A DNA stretch of 64,000 nt. Origin: Streptococcus sanguinis. GTDB lineage: Bacteria; Bacillota; Bacilli; Lactobacillales; Streptococcaceae. The stretch is from positions 1,612,001 through 1,676,000 of the forward strand of contig CP040556.1 of assembly GCA_013378335.1 (NCBI GenBank). The letters are read 5' to 3'. Shown piece by piece: positions 6,308-14,416 of this stretch. The notes beneath the pieces were generated by a model. It saw only the letters and a program-made list of their open reading frames with translations. It was not told the DNA's origin and did no database searches. Positions within the stretch are counted from its first letter, which is position 1, and every line of letters begins with the position of its first letter. The position numbers and the translations under genes are program-made.

Positions 6308-8731
6308 TTAATTTATTGCTACATAACGACGGCTACCACTATACCCAACATAGCTAATCCACTGATGACCATCTGCAATAAAAGTTTGATCATAAAAGAC
6401 TGTGCTACCTTTGTCAAAGTTTGCTAGTTCTGGACTTGATATTTTAGCTTCAGACCGAATAGAAGCATAGCCTTGAAAAATGTAATTCCCTTTTGATGGA
6501 ATAGATATAGCTGGTAATGAGACTTCCGTAGTAGCAGAGCCTGCACCTACAAGTTTTCCATCATCCTGAACGTAGTAAAGATGAATATTGTATTTCCCAA
6601 TGGAATTTTTATGATCACTCACTTTAACAGTCTGTTTGTAGGTCCCATCTGGTTGCTTGCTAGCAGTGTACCAAACCACGTCATCTTGGTCATTGACAGC
6701 AGACCATGTAGGTACCTTTACTTCTTTTACACCACCAGGATTAGAAACATTAGACACAATAATATCAAAGGTGCCTGTCTTTGAAGTATTATTCCGAATA
6801 GTAATAGTTCCTGTCGGCTGGATTAATTCCTTATCCAAGGAGACTTCTGTCGTCGTTCCTGTTACACAAATCATTTGGCCATTATTTTGAACATAGTATA
6901 AATGCACATTATATTTTCCAGTGGAATATTTATGATCGCTAGCTTTTATTGTCAATTTGTAAGTGCCATCTGATTGTCTTTTAGGAGTATACCAAATAAT
7001 ATCATCTTGATCATTCGCACTAGACCATGTAGGTACTTTTACTTCTTTTACACCACCAAGATTGGAAATGTTAGATATAACTACATCAAAGGTTCCTGTT
7101 TTTGGATTATTATTTTGAATAGTAATTTTTCCTTCAGGCTTCTTAATAGAAACGGTAGTCTTCGTTCCCCCAGCTCCAACCATTTCCCCATTATTTTGAA
7201 CATAATATAGATGGATATTATACTCTCCTGTAGAACCTTTATGTTTATTTGCATTGACAGTTATTTTATATGTTCCATTAGGCTGTTTAGCAGCAGTGTA
7301 CCAAACAATATCATCTTGTCCATTTTCACTTGACCAAGTTGGTAATTTTACTTCTTTCACACCATACGGGCTAGAGACATCAGATACAATGACATCAAAA
7401 GTCCCTGTCTGAGCATTATTATTTTGGATAGTCAAGGTTCCCTTTAAAGGAGCCTTTGGCTTTGTTACTCCAATGGCAATATATCTACGATTTCCAGCAA
7501 AGGAGAGATAGCTAATCCATTGATGGCCATCTGCTTCCAATTTGCGATCATATGTAACAGTTTGTCCTGCATCATAATAAGCTAATTCAGGACTAGACAT
7601 CTTAGGCTCAGCTTTAATGGAGGCTCTTTGAGTGAAATGATATACTCCACTGGCAGAAATTCCTTGATTATCAGAAGGCTGGGAAATCGGTGTAGATGTA
7701 CCTCCAATGATATCTTTAAAATGTATAAAGCCTGACATTGAACTTGCAGCAACTACTCTGCGATTATAACTTTTACTCCAAGCATAGTTATATTCTTCAA
7801 TTTCTACATTATTTCCCAATACATTGGACACCCATGCTACATGTCCGTAACTTCCATCATCAATCCAAGCGACTGAGCCAAGAGCTGGATGATTATCTAC
7901 CCTATATCCTTCTCTTCTTGCTCGATATCCCCATTCACCGCCATTTCCGTACGCACGAGGAATGTTAAAACCATTAACTGAACTTAATCTATAAGCAGTA
8001 AATGAAGTACAATTTTTAACAATAAGTCCCCAATCGTCCGCAGCATAATCAGGGAGATTTTTAAACCTTACTGGATAGTCATCGCCTCGAGCGATTGAAC
8101 CATTCCCTGTAGCCAGTAAAGTCGTATGTCCAGTCCCGTTTGCAACTTTACCAACAGTTGTTTTGAGAGTTGTTGTTTCTTCTTTATTCGCACGCCGGCG
8201 GCTGACATCATTAACAATTGAGGTGGCTGGCTTATCTACATTCGAAGCGGCATAGCCACGTGTTACTAAATGTTTAGGATTAGTAGGATCATCTATAACT
8301 GGATTTACTTCTACAGTTTTCTGTTTTTCATTAACTGTTGAAGTTTGATCAGAAACAGGCTCAGTGCTGATTGAAATATCATTTGCATTTGTCGATTTAT
8401 TTTCAGTTTCTAGTGGTTCAGGAACTTTAGAAGTTACTCCATTTTCAATACTAACTAAATTGTTATTTACAGCATTTTTTGTTTCCGATTCAATATCAGA
8501 ACTTACTGTTGCATTTGACTTTTCTGAAACACTCTGATTTGTGTCCACTGCTATGTCAGAAGGTACTGTAGAAACTACTGAATCAGTACCAGTTGGAGAA
8601 ATTACTTGATCAGCAGCAACTGTTTGAGTCCCTGCAAATAATAATGTTCCTAGAAGCACTGAAACTGCTCCTAGAGAATATTTACGAATAGAAAAGCGTT
8701 GAACCTGCTTGTTAAAAAATTGATTTTTCAT
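6308..8731 (-). CDS. Secreted CHAP-domain cell-wall hydrolase with SH3b and three Bsp-like repeats
   Basis: This 807-residue precursor begins with a YSIRK-type signal (FSIRKYSLGAVSVLLG, residues 13-28, cleavage likely near 40), followed by a disordered Ser/Thr/Asn-rich segment to about 200. A CHAP domain at about 217-340 has catalytic Cys241 in KNCTSF and His297 in YGHVAW. Next come an SH3b-type domain (about 363-423), three repeats of about 90 residues resembling GBS Bsp-like domains (about 431-735), and a second SH3b domain to the end. There is no LPXTG anchor, so it probably binds the wall non-covalently. CHAP enzymes cleave peptidoglycan amide or peptide bonds. Streptococcal fratricins such as LytF combine Bsp repeats with CHAP. 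It lies 48 bases downstream of a ComS-like peptide gene and is probably co-transcribed with it. Confidence 0.9.
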   Translation of the reverse strand: MKNQFFNKQVQRFSIRKYSLGAVSVLLGTLLFAGTQTVAADQVISPTGTDSVVSTVPSDIAVDTNQSVSEKSNATVSSDIESETKNAVNNNLVSIENGVTSKVPEPLETENKSTNANDISISTEPVSDQTSTVNEKQKTVEVNPVIDDPTNPKHLVTRGYAASNVDKPATSIVNDVSRRRANKEETTTLKTTVGKVANGTGHTTLLATGNGSIARGDDYPVRFKNLPDYAADDWGLIVKNCTSFTAYRLSSVNGFNIPRAYGNGGEWGYRARREGYRVDNHPALGSVAWIDDGSYGHVAWVSNVLGNNVEIEEYNYAWSKSYNRRVVAASSMSGFIHFKDIIGGTSTPISQPSDNQGISASGVYHFTQRASIKAEPKMSSPELAYYDAGQTVTYDRKLEADGHQWISYLSFAGNRRYIAIGVTKPKAPLKGTLTIQNNNAQTGTFDVIVSDVSSPYGVKEVKLPTWSSENGQDDIVWYTAAKQPNGTYKITVNANKHKGSTGEYNIHLYYVQNNGEMVGAGGTKTTVSIKKPEGKITIQNNNPKTGTFDVVISNISNLGGVKEVKVPTWSSANDQDDIIWYTPKRQSDGTYKLTIKASDHKYSTGKYNVHLYYVQNNGQMICVTGTTTEVSLDKELIQPTGTITIRNNTSKTGTFDIIVSNVSNPGGVKEVKVPTWSAVNDQDDVVWYTASKQPDGTYKQTVKVSDHKNSIGKYNIHLYYVQDDGKLVGAGSATTEVSLPAISIPSKGNYIFQGYASIRSEAKISSPELANFDKGSTVFYDQTFIADGHQWISYVGYSGSRRYVAIN

Positions 8732-8779
8732 TTTATTTGCTCCCTTTATTAATCTTTGTGCATGACAACATTTAATTTC

Positions 8780-8827
8780 CTAAAGCCAAAACCAAATCAT
8801 GGCGAGATAATAAGAAATCCTAAACAT
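8780..8827 (-). CDS. ComS-like 15-residue signal peptide precursor MFRISYYLAMIWFWL
   Basis: On the complement an ATG at 8827 is preceded by AAGGAG at ideal distance (8 bases) and opens a 15-codon frame ending in TAG. The peptide is hydrophobic, with an IWFWL C-terminus recalling the double-tryptophan tails of ComS/XIP pheromones. It lies directly downstream of a ComR-like regulator, behind a palindrome like the ComR box and a TATAAT, the same arrangement as comR-comS in mutans, salivarius and pyogenic streptococci. No protease signature or signal peptide is visible, also as for ComS. The coding call rests on ribosome binding site, context and composition only. Confidence 0.68.
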   Translation of the reverse strand: MFRISYYLAMIWFWL

Positions 8828-8867
8828 GTGATTCTCTCCTTTCCTATTTAACTTTTTCCATGTTTCA

Positions 8868-8912
8868 ATTATAGACTCAATTACAAATAAAAAACAGGAC
8901 ATAGATGTCCTG
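8868..8912 (-). promoter_or_regulatory. ComR-box-like palindrome and -10 box of the peptide gene
   Basis: CAGGACAT (8895-8902), AG, ATGTCCTG (8905-8912) is a perfect inverted repeat with GACAT/ATGTC half-sites, followed on the complement by a six-T tract and TATAAT (8868-8873) 21 bases further on. No recognisable -35 is present, as expected for an activated promoter. ComR boxes have this GACA/TGTC palindrome, T-tract, -10 layout. The same palindrome plus T-run begins at the stop codon of the regulator gene and could also serve as its terminator. Confidence 0.65.
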
Positions 8913-9848
8913 CTAGTCTTGATGATAGAGCCGAAGTTCTTTATTCCACTCCTCAGCCATTTTTTTAGATAGAAAAGTATGACCTAACAATCTTGCCAAC
9001 GTCAGTCCCTCTTCGTAGTATTGTTGAGCCTTTTTCTCGTCCTTGTGTACGAAAAGCTCATATTCTCCCTCTAACATTCTTATCAGCGGTTTCTTTTGAT
9101 AGTCCTCTGTCAATTCCATGATTATATTAAGTTTGTTGAGTGTATCTTTTGTATAAATGAACTCTTTTCGCTCGCACTCAATACCTGGGATTGTCAGTAG
9201 AGCATCTCGCATGAGAAAGAGATATTCATTTGGAATATAGTCAACTGACTGCAGTAATCGCTGAGCGATTCTTGCATATAATTCCTTATCAAACTTAGCT
9301 GACCGAATCTCCTCTTCATCTCCCACATAGATCTGATAGAGCTGGATGTAGAGTAAATCATTCACGTCATAATGCTTTTTACTCTGCAAATCGTCCAAAT
9401 GCTGGGCAAAGAGAGTCATTCCATACTTATGGAATTTCTCAGAAGTATAAGTATAAATCTTTGATTGCAAGATATCCATTACATTCTGCTCAGCTTCTGG
9501 CAAATCATCATAATAAACTTCAAAAATTTCATCTATGATATGCTCCAATTCGAACAAAGCTTCGGTATTGCCATAAGTGGTCGTCCGAATCAGCTTATAC
9601 TTCAAGCGCTGATAGTCAGTAGGTAGAGCTACATCTTCTTTTTTACTTCCTGTCAAAGTTGTCAAATCGACCTCTAGACAGAAAGCCAGATATTCTAAAG
9701 TAGAGAGAGTAGGCTGGGAAATGCCTGACTCCAAACGGGTTAACTGCCGTATAGAAAGCTTTGACTCATCACCACACAATTGCTCCTTGGTCCAGCCCCT
9801 ATTTAATCGAAGCTGTTTCAAATGCTGTCCAAATTCTTTTCCTTGCAT
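8913..9848 (-). CDS. ComR/TprA-like RNPP peptide-responsive transcription regulator
   Basis: The 311-residue protein has an N-terminal XRE helix-turn-helix (about 5-65, with the ComR-like core LCGDESKLSIRQLTRLESG) and a C-terminal all-helical TPR-type region (about 80-310), the layout of ComR, Rgg, PlcR and TprA regulators that bind imported peptides. The final helix-rich part (EGEYELFVHKDEKKAQQYYEEGL) matches my recollection of ComR most closely. ATG 9848 with GGGAGGGG 8 bases upstream is preferred over a TTG further out. An extended -10 TGCTATAAT (9913-9921, complement) gives its own promoter. The ComS-like gene follows immediately. Confidence 0.8.
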   Translation of the reverse strand: MQGKEFGQHLKQLRLNRGWTKEQLCGDESKLSIRQLTRLESGISQPTLSTLEYLAFCLEVDLTTLTGSKKEDVALPTDYQRLKYKLIRTTTYGNTEALFELEHIIDEIFEVYYDDLPEAEQNVMDILQSKIYTYTSEKFHKYGMTLFAQHLDDLQSKKHYDVNDLLYIQLYQIYVGDEEEIRSAKFDKELYARIAQRLLQSVDYIPNEYLFLMRDALLTIPGIECERKEFIYTKDTLNKLNIIMELTEDYQKKPLIRMLEGEYELFVHKDEKKAQQYYEEGLTLARLLGHTFLSKKMAEEWNKELRLYHQD

Positions 9849-9965
9849 CGTCAATTCCCCTCCCAAATAAATCAGGAAACTTTTATTTATGTTATCATGT
9901 TATTCTAGATTTATTATAGCATAACTGGAAAGATTTTACTAATAAAATTCCAAAAAGATTACTTC

Positions 9966-10097
9966 CTTTTCTCAGTGATGAAATCTACCTAACTGATGCA
10001 ACAGTTAGGTAGAGCGGAGCTATTGAGACCTTAGGCTCAATAGTTAGTCATGGAACTCTGCAGGAGGTCGCTGACGTCCGCCATCACTTGAGAAAAG
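9966..10097. repeat. Small structured element with terminal inverted repeats (MITE/RUP-like)
   Basis: The ends CTTTTCTCAGTGATG (9966-9980) and CATCACTTGAGAAAAG (10082-10097) are inverted copies differing by one inserted base. Inside are a perfect 11-base inverted repeat CTACCTAACTG/CAGTTAGGTAG (9985-9995, 10002-10012) and a second hairpin CTATTGAG/CTCAATAG (10020-10027, 10036-10043) extended by CC/GG. There is no coding frame. The architecture is that of a non-autonomous mobile element or an intergenic RNA-structured repeat. It fills most of the 354-base gap between the ComR-like gene and the lipid kinase gene. I see no second copy in this window. Confidence 0.55.
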
Positions 10098-10133
10098 CAT
10101 GTAAATCTAAAAATTAGTATATTACAAGTATTA

Positions 10134-10165
10134 AAGGACCCCAAACTTAAAAGTTTGGAGTCCTT
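10134..10165 (-). terminator. Terminator downstream of the lipid kinase gene
   Basis: AAGGAC-CC-CAAACTT and AAGTTTGG-A-GTCCTT form a long stem with one bulge and an AA loop, followed by T-rich sequence on the complement. It ends transcription of the gene at 10203-11090. Confidence 0.75.
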
Positions 10166-10202
10166 CTACCATATTCTTTTTTTTAAGCCTAAACACAAAA
10201 AA

Positions 10203-11090
10203 CTAGCAATACACATTCAAGTGAGATGGCAAGACACGAATCGTCACTGGCAGTTGGTCACCCTCATCTCCGTCAACGTTGACGCTGAGCTCTGCCTTAT
10301 CGTCAGCCAACTCAACTGTGATTTCCTTAAAGGTCAGATACTCGATATTATCACTTTCTTCACCATTGCCCGAAATCAAATCCGGTACAGAAACCAAGGT
10401 GTCCAAGAGATTTTTATCCTTAAGATACAAGAGATGGAGCAAGCCGTCATTGACAGTGGCTTCAGGGAGAATGCTCTCGAAACCTCCGATTGAGTTGGTA
10501 GAGCCAATCAAGAGTGTGCTGCTCTTTATCGTGCGCTCTTCTCCATCAATCTTCAAGTGAAATTCGTAAAAACTAGTATCCATCAACTGCTTGAAACCAG
10601 AGATAAAGTAGGCAAACTTACCCCACTTGGTCTTGTCTTCAGAATCTACATTGTTGATCGACTCTGGAATAGTTCCAATGGCAACCACATTCATAAAGTA
10701 CTGGTCATTAATCTTGCCGATATCAAGTGGCTTGACTTTGTTGATATCGAGATTCTGAATGGCTTCTTCAGCGTCTAGGGGAATGCCGAGAGCACGCGCC
10801 AAGTCATTGACCGTACCAAGTGGAAAGAAGCCAAAGGTCGGACGATAGTCTAGTTCAGCCAGGCCGCTGATTCCTTCATTGACTGTTCCATCGCCGCCCA
10901 TAACAAAGACGCTATCATAATGGTCTTCTGCTGCTTGCTTAGCAAAAGCTGCTGCGTCTCCGCCTTTTTCAGTATGCTTGACCACTACCTCATCGAAACA
11001 TTCTGCCAACTTTTCCCTTGCCAAGTCTTCATAGGACTTGGCTTTTTCGCCCCCCGAACTGGGGTTGACAATTAATAGGACTTTAGACAT
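10203..11090 (-). CDS. DgkB/YegS-family lipid kinase (diacylglycerol kinase)
   Basis: The 295-residue cytosolic enzyme has the family signature VNPSSGG at residues 9-15 and the nucleotide-binding GGDGTVNE at 65-72, followed by FPLGTVNDLARALG. Members phosphorylate diacylglycerol or related lipids with ATP. Diacylglycerol is released when phosphatidylglycerol donates glycerol phosphate to lipoteichoic acid, so recycling is a likely role. I start at the internal ATG 11090 because AAAGAGG precedes it. The longer frame to 11120 has no such site. It appears monocistronic, with its own terminator. Confidence 0.9.
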   Translation of the reverse strand: MSKVLLIVNPSSGGEKAKSYEDLAREKLAECFDEVVVKHTEKGGDAAAFAKQAAEDHYDSVFVMGGDGTVNEGISGLAELDYRPTFGFFPLGTVNDLARALGIPLDAEEAIQNLDINKVKPLDIGKINDQYFMNVVAIGTIPESINNVDSEDKTKWGKFAYFISGFKQLMDTSFYEFHLKIDGEERTIKSSTLLIGSTNSIGGFESILPEATVNDGLLHLLYLKDKNLLDTLVSVPDLISGNGEESDNIEYLTFKEITVELADDKAELSVNVDGDEGDQLPVTIRVLPSHLNVYC

Positions 11091-11216
11091 AAGGAAACCT
11101 CTTTTCATTTGATAGCTCATTATACCATCTGGAAAACACTTTCACAAGAATTTGAAACTGCTGGCTTTCGAAAGACCAGAAAAGCAGTTTAGTATTTAAA
11201 CTCCATTACACAGAAA

Positions 11217-11260
11217 AACACTTCTGCTGTTAGACTTTTCTGCCTAACTTTAGAAGTGTT
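11217..11260 (-). terminator. Terminator of the CPBP protease operon
   Basis: AACACTTCT (11217-11225) pairs with AGAAGTGTT (11252-11260), with an inner GTTAG/CTAAC stem. On the complement the hairpin is followed by TTTTC. Confidence 0.75.
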
Positions 11261-11281
11261 GTCTTATATTTCGTTTTTCTA

Positions 11282-11935
11282 TTAAAAGAAGGCAATGAGA
11301 ACAAAGGCAATGAGATTATTTGCCAGATGTAAGCCCATTGAGTAGCGCAGATCCTTCTTAGCTAGATAGCCTAAGCCAAAGATGGCTCCCAAGATGAAGT
11401 AAACCAGAAACTGGACTAGATTGCCCGGCATGTGCAAAAGAGAGAAAAAGCTGGCAGATACAGTTAAATAGAGCAGGATTTTCGCCAAGCTGTTTTGGTC
11501 GGGAAAGAGAAACTTAGCCAAAAATCCTCGTGTCAGCAACTCCTCAAGAATAGGAGCAAAGATTACCATGTATAGAAAGGCAAAGGCTGGCTGCTGCTGA
11601 ATCAACTCTACAGCAGCATTCTGATTGGCAGAAGATTCAATAGGAACGAGCTGCTGGAAGATAATAAAAGCAAGCAAGAGGACGCTGGGAAGCCAGACAG
11701 AGCTGGTCAGCTTGGTATTTTTGATTTCCAGTTTCAAATCTTTCTGGTACCATTTCCACATGGCAAAAGAATAGAGACTTGCAAGTATGACAAAAATCGG
11801 CAAAATCAATAGTTGAGAAAATCCCCCTGTCAGAGAACCTATAGTGAAAACAACTATAGTCGAAAAAATATAGAAATAGGTCAAGAGGACAAGAATATAA
11901 AGGCCAAAATTAGTAAAGAAAGTTTTTAATTTCAT
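11282..11935 (-). CDS. CPBP-family intramembrane metalloprotease
   Basis: The 217-residue multi-spanning protein has the CPBP (Abi/CAAX protease) motifs: EELLTRGF with Glu131, Glu132 and Arg136, a conserved histidine in SLLHMPGN (His168), and HLANN (His203, Asn206). The catalytic residues lie inside transmembrane helices. Firmicute members are often encoded with bacteriocin or stress operons and some give bacteriocin self-immunity. No bacteriocin precursor was found nearby. It is the last gene of a run of seven on this strand and is followed by a terminator. Confidence 0.88.
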   Translation of the reverse strand: MKLKTFFTNFGLYILVLLTYFYIFSTIVVFTIGSLTGGFSQLLILPIFVILASLYSFAMWKWYQKDLKLEIKNTKLTSSVWLPSVLLLAFIIFQQLVPIESSANQNAAVELIQQQPAFAFLYMVIFAPILEELLTRGFLAKFLFPDQNSLAKILLYLTVSASFFSLLHMPGNLVQFLVYFILGAIFGLGYLAKKDLRYSMGLHLANNLIAFVLIAFF

Positions 11936-11956
11936 AGTGATTCCTTATAGATTGAT

Positions 11957-12658
11957 TTACTTAAACATAGCTAGCAGCAGCATTATAGCCATGGGGAGAT
12001 TGTTCAGGATATGAACCAACATGGAATCTTTTATATTCCCCCGACGAGCATAGGATATATACAGAATCAAACCAATGGCAAAATAGGGCGGGAACTCGGA
12101 CAATTGCGTGATATGAGGCAGAGTGAAGACCACAGAAGTCACAATGGCAGCCAAAACTTTTTGATTATTTTTGAAAAAGAAGGCAGTTCCAAAACCGCGG
12201 AAAATTAGTTCTTCCATGATAGGAGCGATAAAGGCAATCGTTGCAACAAAGAGCAAGGCAAAAAAGATATACTGCGAAGACATCATTCCCCCCAGCCCTT
12301 GTATGGCGCTGTCATTACTAGTCTGGGAATTGCCGCTCAGGATGAGATTGAGATAAACACCGACAATAGCAGCCACTCTCGCAAGGAAAAAGAATAGAAA
12401 AGCAAAACCGATATCCTTGCCAGACAGTCTGAACTGCTTCTTTTCTTCTGGCACATGCTTCTGATAATGCCGCCATAAACTACGGAAAATCAAGAAAACT
12501 AAAATCAGATACATTGCTACCAATAGTATCTCTACATACATGGGCACATTTTTCCCATACATCAAGAAGAGCATCGGGGTAGCGTTTATAAGGATATTGA
12601 GAAGGATTAAACCTAGCCATTTTACGATTCCTAAGGCAATTGCTTTAAAGTTGTTCAT
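11957..12658 (-). CDS. Second CPBP-family intramembrane metalloprotease
   Basis: The 233-residue paralogue of the next gene carries MEELIFRGF (Glu149, Glu150, Arg154), His182 in TLPHIT and HILNN (His216). About six to eight hydrophobic helices are visible. Its ATG overlaps the stop of the preceding zincin-like gene by one base (TAATG), so translation is coupled. Two divergent CPBP proteins in tandem suggest either a heteromeric partnership or different substrates. The substrate is unknown. Confidence 0.88.
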   Translation of the reverse strand: MNNFKAIALGIVKWLGLILLNILINATPMLFLMYGKNVPMYVEILLVAMYLILVFLIFRSLWRHYQKHVPEEKKQFRLSGKDIGFAFLFFFLARVAAIVGVYLNLILSGNSQTSNDSAIQGLGGMMSSQYIFFALLFVATIAFIAPIMEELIFRGFGTAFFFKNNQKVLAAIVTSVVFTLPHITQLSEFPPYFAIGLILYISYARRGNIKDSMLVHILNNLPMAIMLLLAMFK

Positions 12659-13197
12659 TATAGATTCTCCTTTTGATAGATATTGATACCGACTTCTGTG
12701 TCCTCAATAGCGATATCCCCCTTCTGCCGAATAATAGCCGCAGCGAGGAAAAAATCTCCTACACAGCCAGCTGCGTGAAAGCTAGCAAGGACGATATAAG
12801 AAGTGGCGGGCAAAATATGCAAGGCATAGATCAAGGTCAGGACTAGGCTAATCAGAAAGAAAGGTGCCAGAATAATGACCAGCATTCTTTTCCGACTGTA
12901 AAGGCTGCCTGGACTGGTCGCATAAGCCATGCCACTCTTAAAACCATACTTAACCTTGGTATTTTCATCCCCCAGTACCTTAAAGAAGAAGCCGTGGATC
13001 AGCTCATGGATGATCATTAGAACAAGGAGGTAGAATAAGTCAAAGAAATGAAAAACTTCGCTGCCCTTGCCATACATTAGAATAGCAATCCAGGTAAAGA
13101 GGGCTAGAAAAGGGAAGATCAGCAATACTGCCGTTATATTCAGAGCCAGATTGACCTTTTTATTATGGATAAAATCAAGTTCTTTCAGTAGTTTCAT
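12658..13197 (-). CDS. DUF3267-like membrane zincin
   Basis: The 179-residue membrane protein has four or five hydrophobic segments and a zinc-protease HExxH motif (IIHELIHGFFF, His64, Glu65, His68) at the end of the second. That fits the DUF3267 family of putative membrane metalloproteases. It overlaps the next CPBP gene by one base and follows the DUF3169-like gene by 28 bases with an AAAGG site. Together with the two CPBP proteins this operon encodes three predicted membrane proteases, which is unusual for so short a cluster. Confidence 0.8.
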   Translation of the reverse strand: MKLLKELDFIHNKKVNLALNITAVLLIFPFLALFTWIAILMYGKGSEVFHFFDLFYLLVLMIIHELIHGFFFKVLGDENTKVKYGFKSGMAYATSPGSLYSRKRMLVIILAPFFLISLVLTLIYALHILPATSYIVLASFHAAGCVGDFFLAAAIIRQKGDIAIEDTEVGINIYQKENL

Positions 13198-13225
13198 AAT
13201 TTCTGCCTTTCATCGGGAAATAAGC

Positions 13226-13966
13226 TTATTTGAAATATTTTCTTACCATTGGATAATACATGAGATTGATATAGATATGAATCACCAGCAAGACGACAAA
13301 GCCGGAAACGACATTAAGGGGTGTGAAAGTTCCCACTATCCCTAAAATAACATAGAGGGCTGGCAGAAGTCTCTGATTTACATTGAAGAGAATAAGATAG
13401 CACTGTTCATAATTGGCTTGCAGCTCTGACTCATCATAAGAGAGGGCAAATTCTTTTATTTCCTCAACAGTAGGTGCTATCGATAGTTTATATTTTCGGA
13501 TTTTCTGTGTCGTCTTGAGCAATACTATTTGGGCAATTACAAGGGCTAGAAGAATAACTCCATCATATAGATTAATCCAAAACACCGCACCAGCTTCTAA
13601 TAATGGAAAAACATAGTTTACACCAACAAATAAGGTAAATAAAGTCAAAGCAGAGGTGACATTATATAAGATTGTCACAGATTCTAACGTTTTAAAGGTT
13701 TGACGATAAAGTTCATACTCCTTATCTTCATCCTCTTCTTTCTCCATAGATTGATGATATTTATTTGCTTGGTATATAAAATAAAAAGTAAAAGGATAGA
13801 GGATGGTTAAGCATACACGTCCTATATTTTGTAGTAGTCCTACATTCAAAAAACTTGGCCAAGATATGTGTTCAATGCGTCCAGCAAAGAAACCAATCAC
13901 TCCTCCAATGATTATGGCTAGAATTAAGAAAATTACATTCCTTATTATTCTTTTTTTCGTTGTCAT
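13226..13966 (-). CDS. DUF3169-like multi-spanning membrane protein
   Basis: The 246-residue protein has about six predicted membrane helices and a charged cytoplasmic stretch (HQSMEKEEDEDKEYELYRQ, about 92-110). Length and pattern resemble DUF3169 proteins, which are commonly encoded beside a small XRE repressor, as here. The function is unknown. The ATG at 13966 overlaps the stop of the preceding small gene (ATGA), and AAGGAAAA precedes it. Confidence 0.7.
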   Translation of the reverse strand: MTTKKRIIRNVIFLILAIIIGGVIGFFAGRIEHISWPSFLNVGLLQNIGRVCLTILYPFTFYFIYQANKYHQSMEKEEDEDKEYELYRQTFKTLESVTILYNVTSALTLFTLFVGVNYVFPLLEAGAVFWINLYDGVILLALVIAQIVLLKTTQKIRKYKLSIAPTVEEIKEFALSYDESELQANYEQCYLILFNVNQRLLPALYVILGIVGTFTPLNVVSGFVVLLVIHIYINLMYYPMVRKYFK

Positions 13967-14205
13967 GATTTTCCTTTCCTATTGCTCGATCTAGAGTTTA
14001 TACTCGACTTAAAGCTAGCTTTTCTTTTATGACTTATCCATTTATCTAGTGTGACTGCTAGAGTCAGATAAAATACAACTGTCCATTCTAACCTCAGGGG
14101 CAATTCTATTTGAAGTAGCCCAGCATCTTTTAAAACATAAGAAAAGACATAAACAATAAACAAAGATAAAAGTAAAAGTTGACTATTATTTCTAAGTTGT
14201 TTCAT
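13963..14205 (-). CDS. Small two-helix membrane protein
   Basis: The 80-residue protein has hydrophobic segments at about 11-26 and 41-54, a basic N-terminus and a Lys/Arg/Ser-rich tail (HKRKASFKSSINSRSSNRK). It overlaps both neighbours by ATGA junctions (start in the XRE gene stop, stop in the DUF3169-like start), so it is a genuine operon member. I do not recognise a family. Confidence 0.7.
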   Translation of the reverse strand: MKQLRNNSQLLLLSLFIVYVFSYVLKDAGLLQIELPLRLEWTVVFYLTLAVTLDKWISHKRKASFKSSINSRSSNRKGKS

Positions 14206-14405
14206 TCTTCCTCAATTCTAAAAACGTTCTCGACAGTTTCTCCAAAAATATGAGCAATTTTCAACGCAATGATGATAGAGGGAGTGTACTCGCCTCGTTC
14301 CAAGAGACTGATAGTCTGTCTGGATACTTCTGCTCTCCTTGCTAACTCTGTCTGATTGAGGCCATCTCGTGCTCGCAACTCCTTGAGACGATTCTTTAAT
14401 TTCAT
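14202..14405 (-). CDS. Small XRE-family repressor
   Basis: The 67-residue protein is almost entirely one helix-turn-helix (LNQTELARRAEVSRQTISLLERGEYTPS, cited in part as QTELARRAEVSRQTISLLE), the stand-alone Cro/Xre type found with DUF3169/DUF2178 membrane proteins. The ATG at 14405 is chosen because GAGAGG lies 7 bases upstream. It probably autoregulates the operon through the palindrome at 14808-14831. It overlaps the next small gene by 4 bases. Confidence 0.88.
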   Translation of the reverse strand: MKLKNRLKELRARDGLNQTELARRAEVSRQTISLLERGEYTPSIIIALKIAHIFGETVENVFRIEEE

Positions 14406-14416
14406 GAAATTTCCTC

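Noticed and set aside
8895..8912. Palindrome read only as a terminator of the ComR-like gene
   Set aside because: It has T-run and stem, so it may terminate, but its GACAT/ATGTC form and distance to TATAAT fit a ComR box better; both roles are possible.
10155..10493. 112-codon plus-strand frame
   Set aside because: Mostly antisense to the lipid kinase and starting in its terminator; shows no binding site or protein-like composition.
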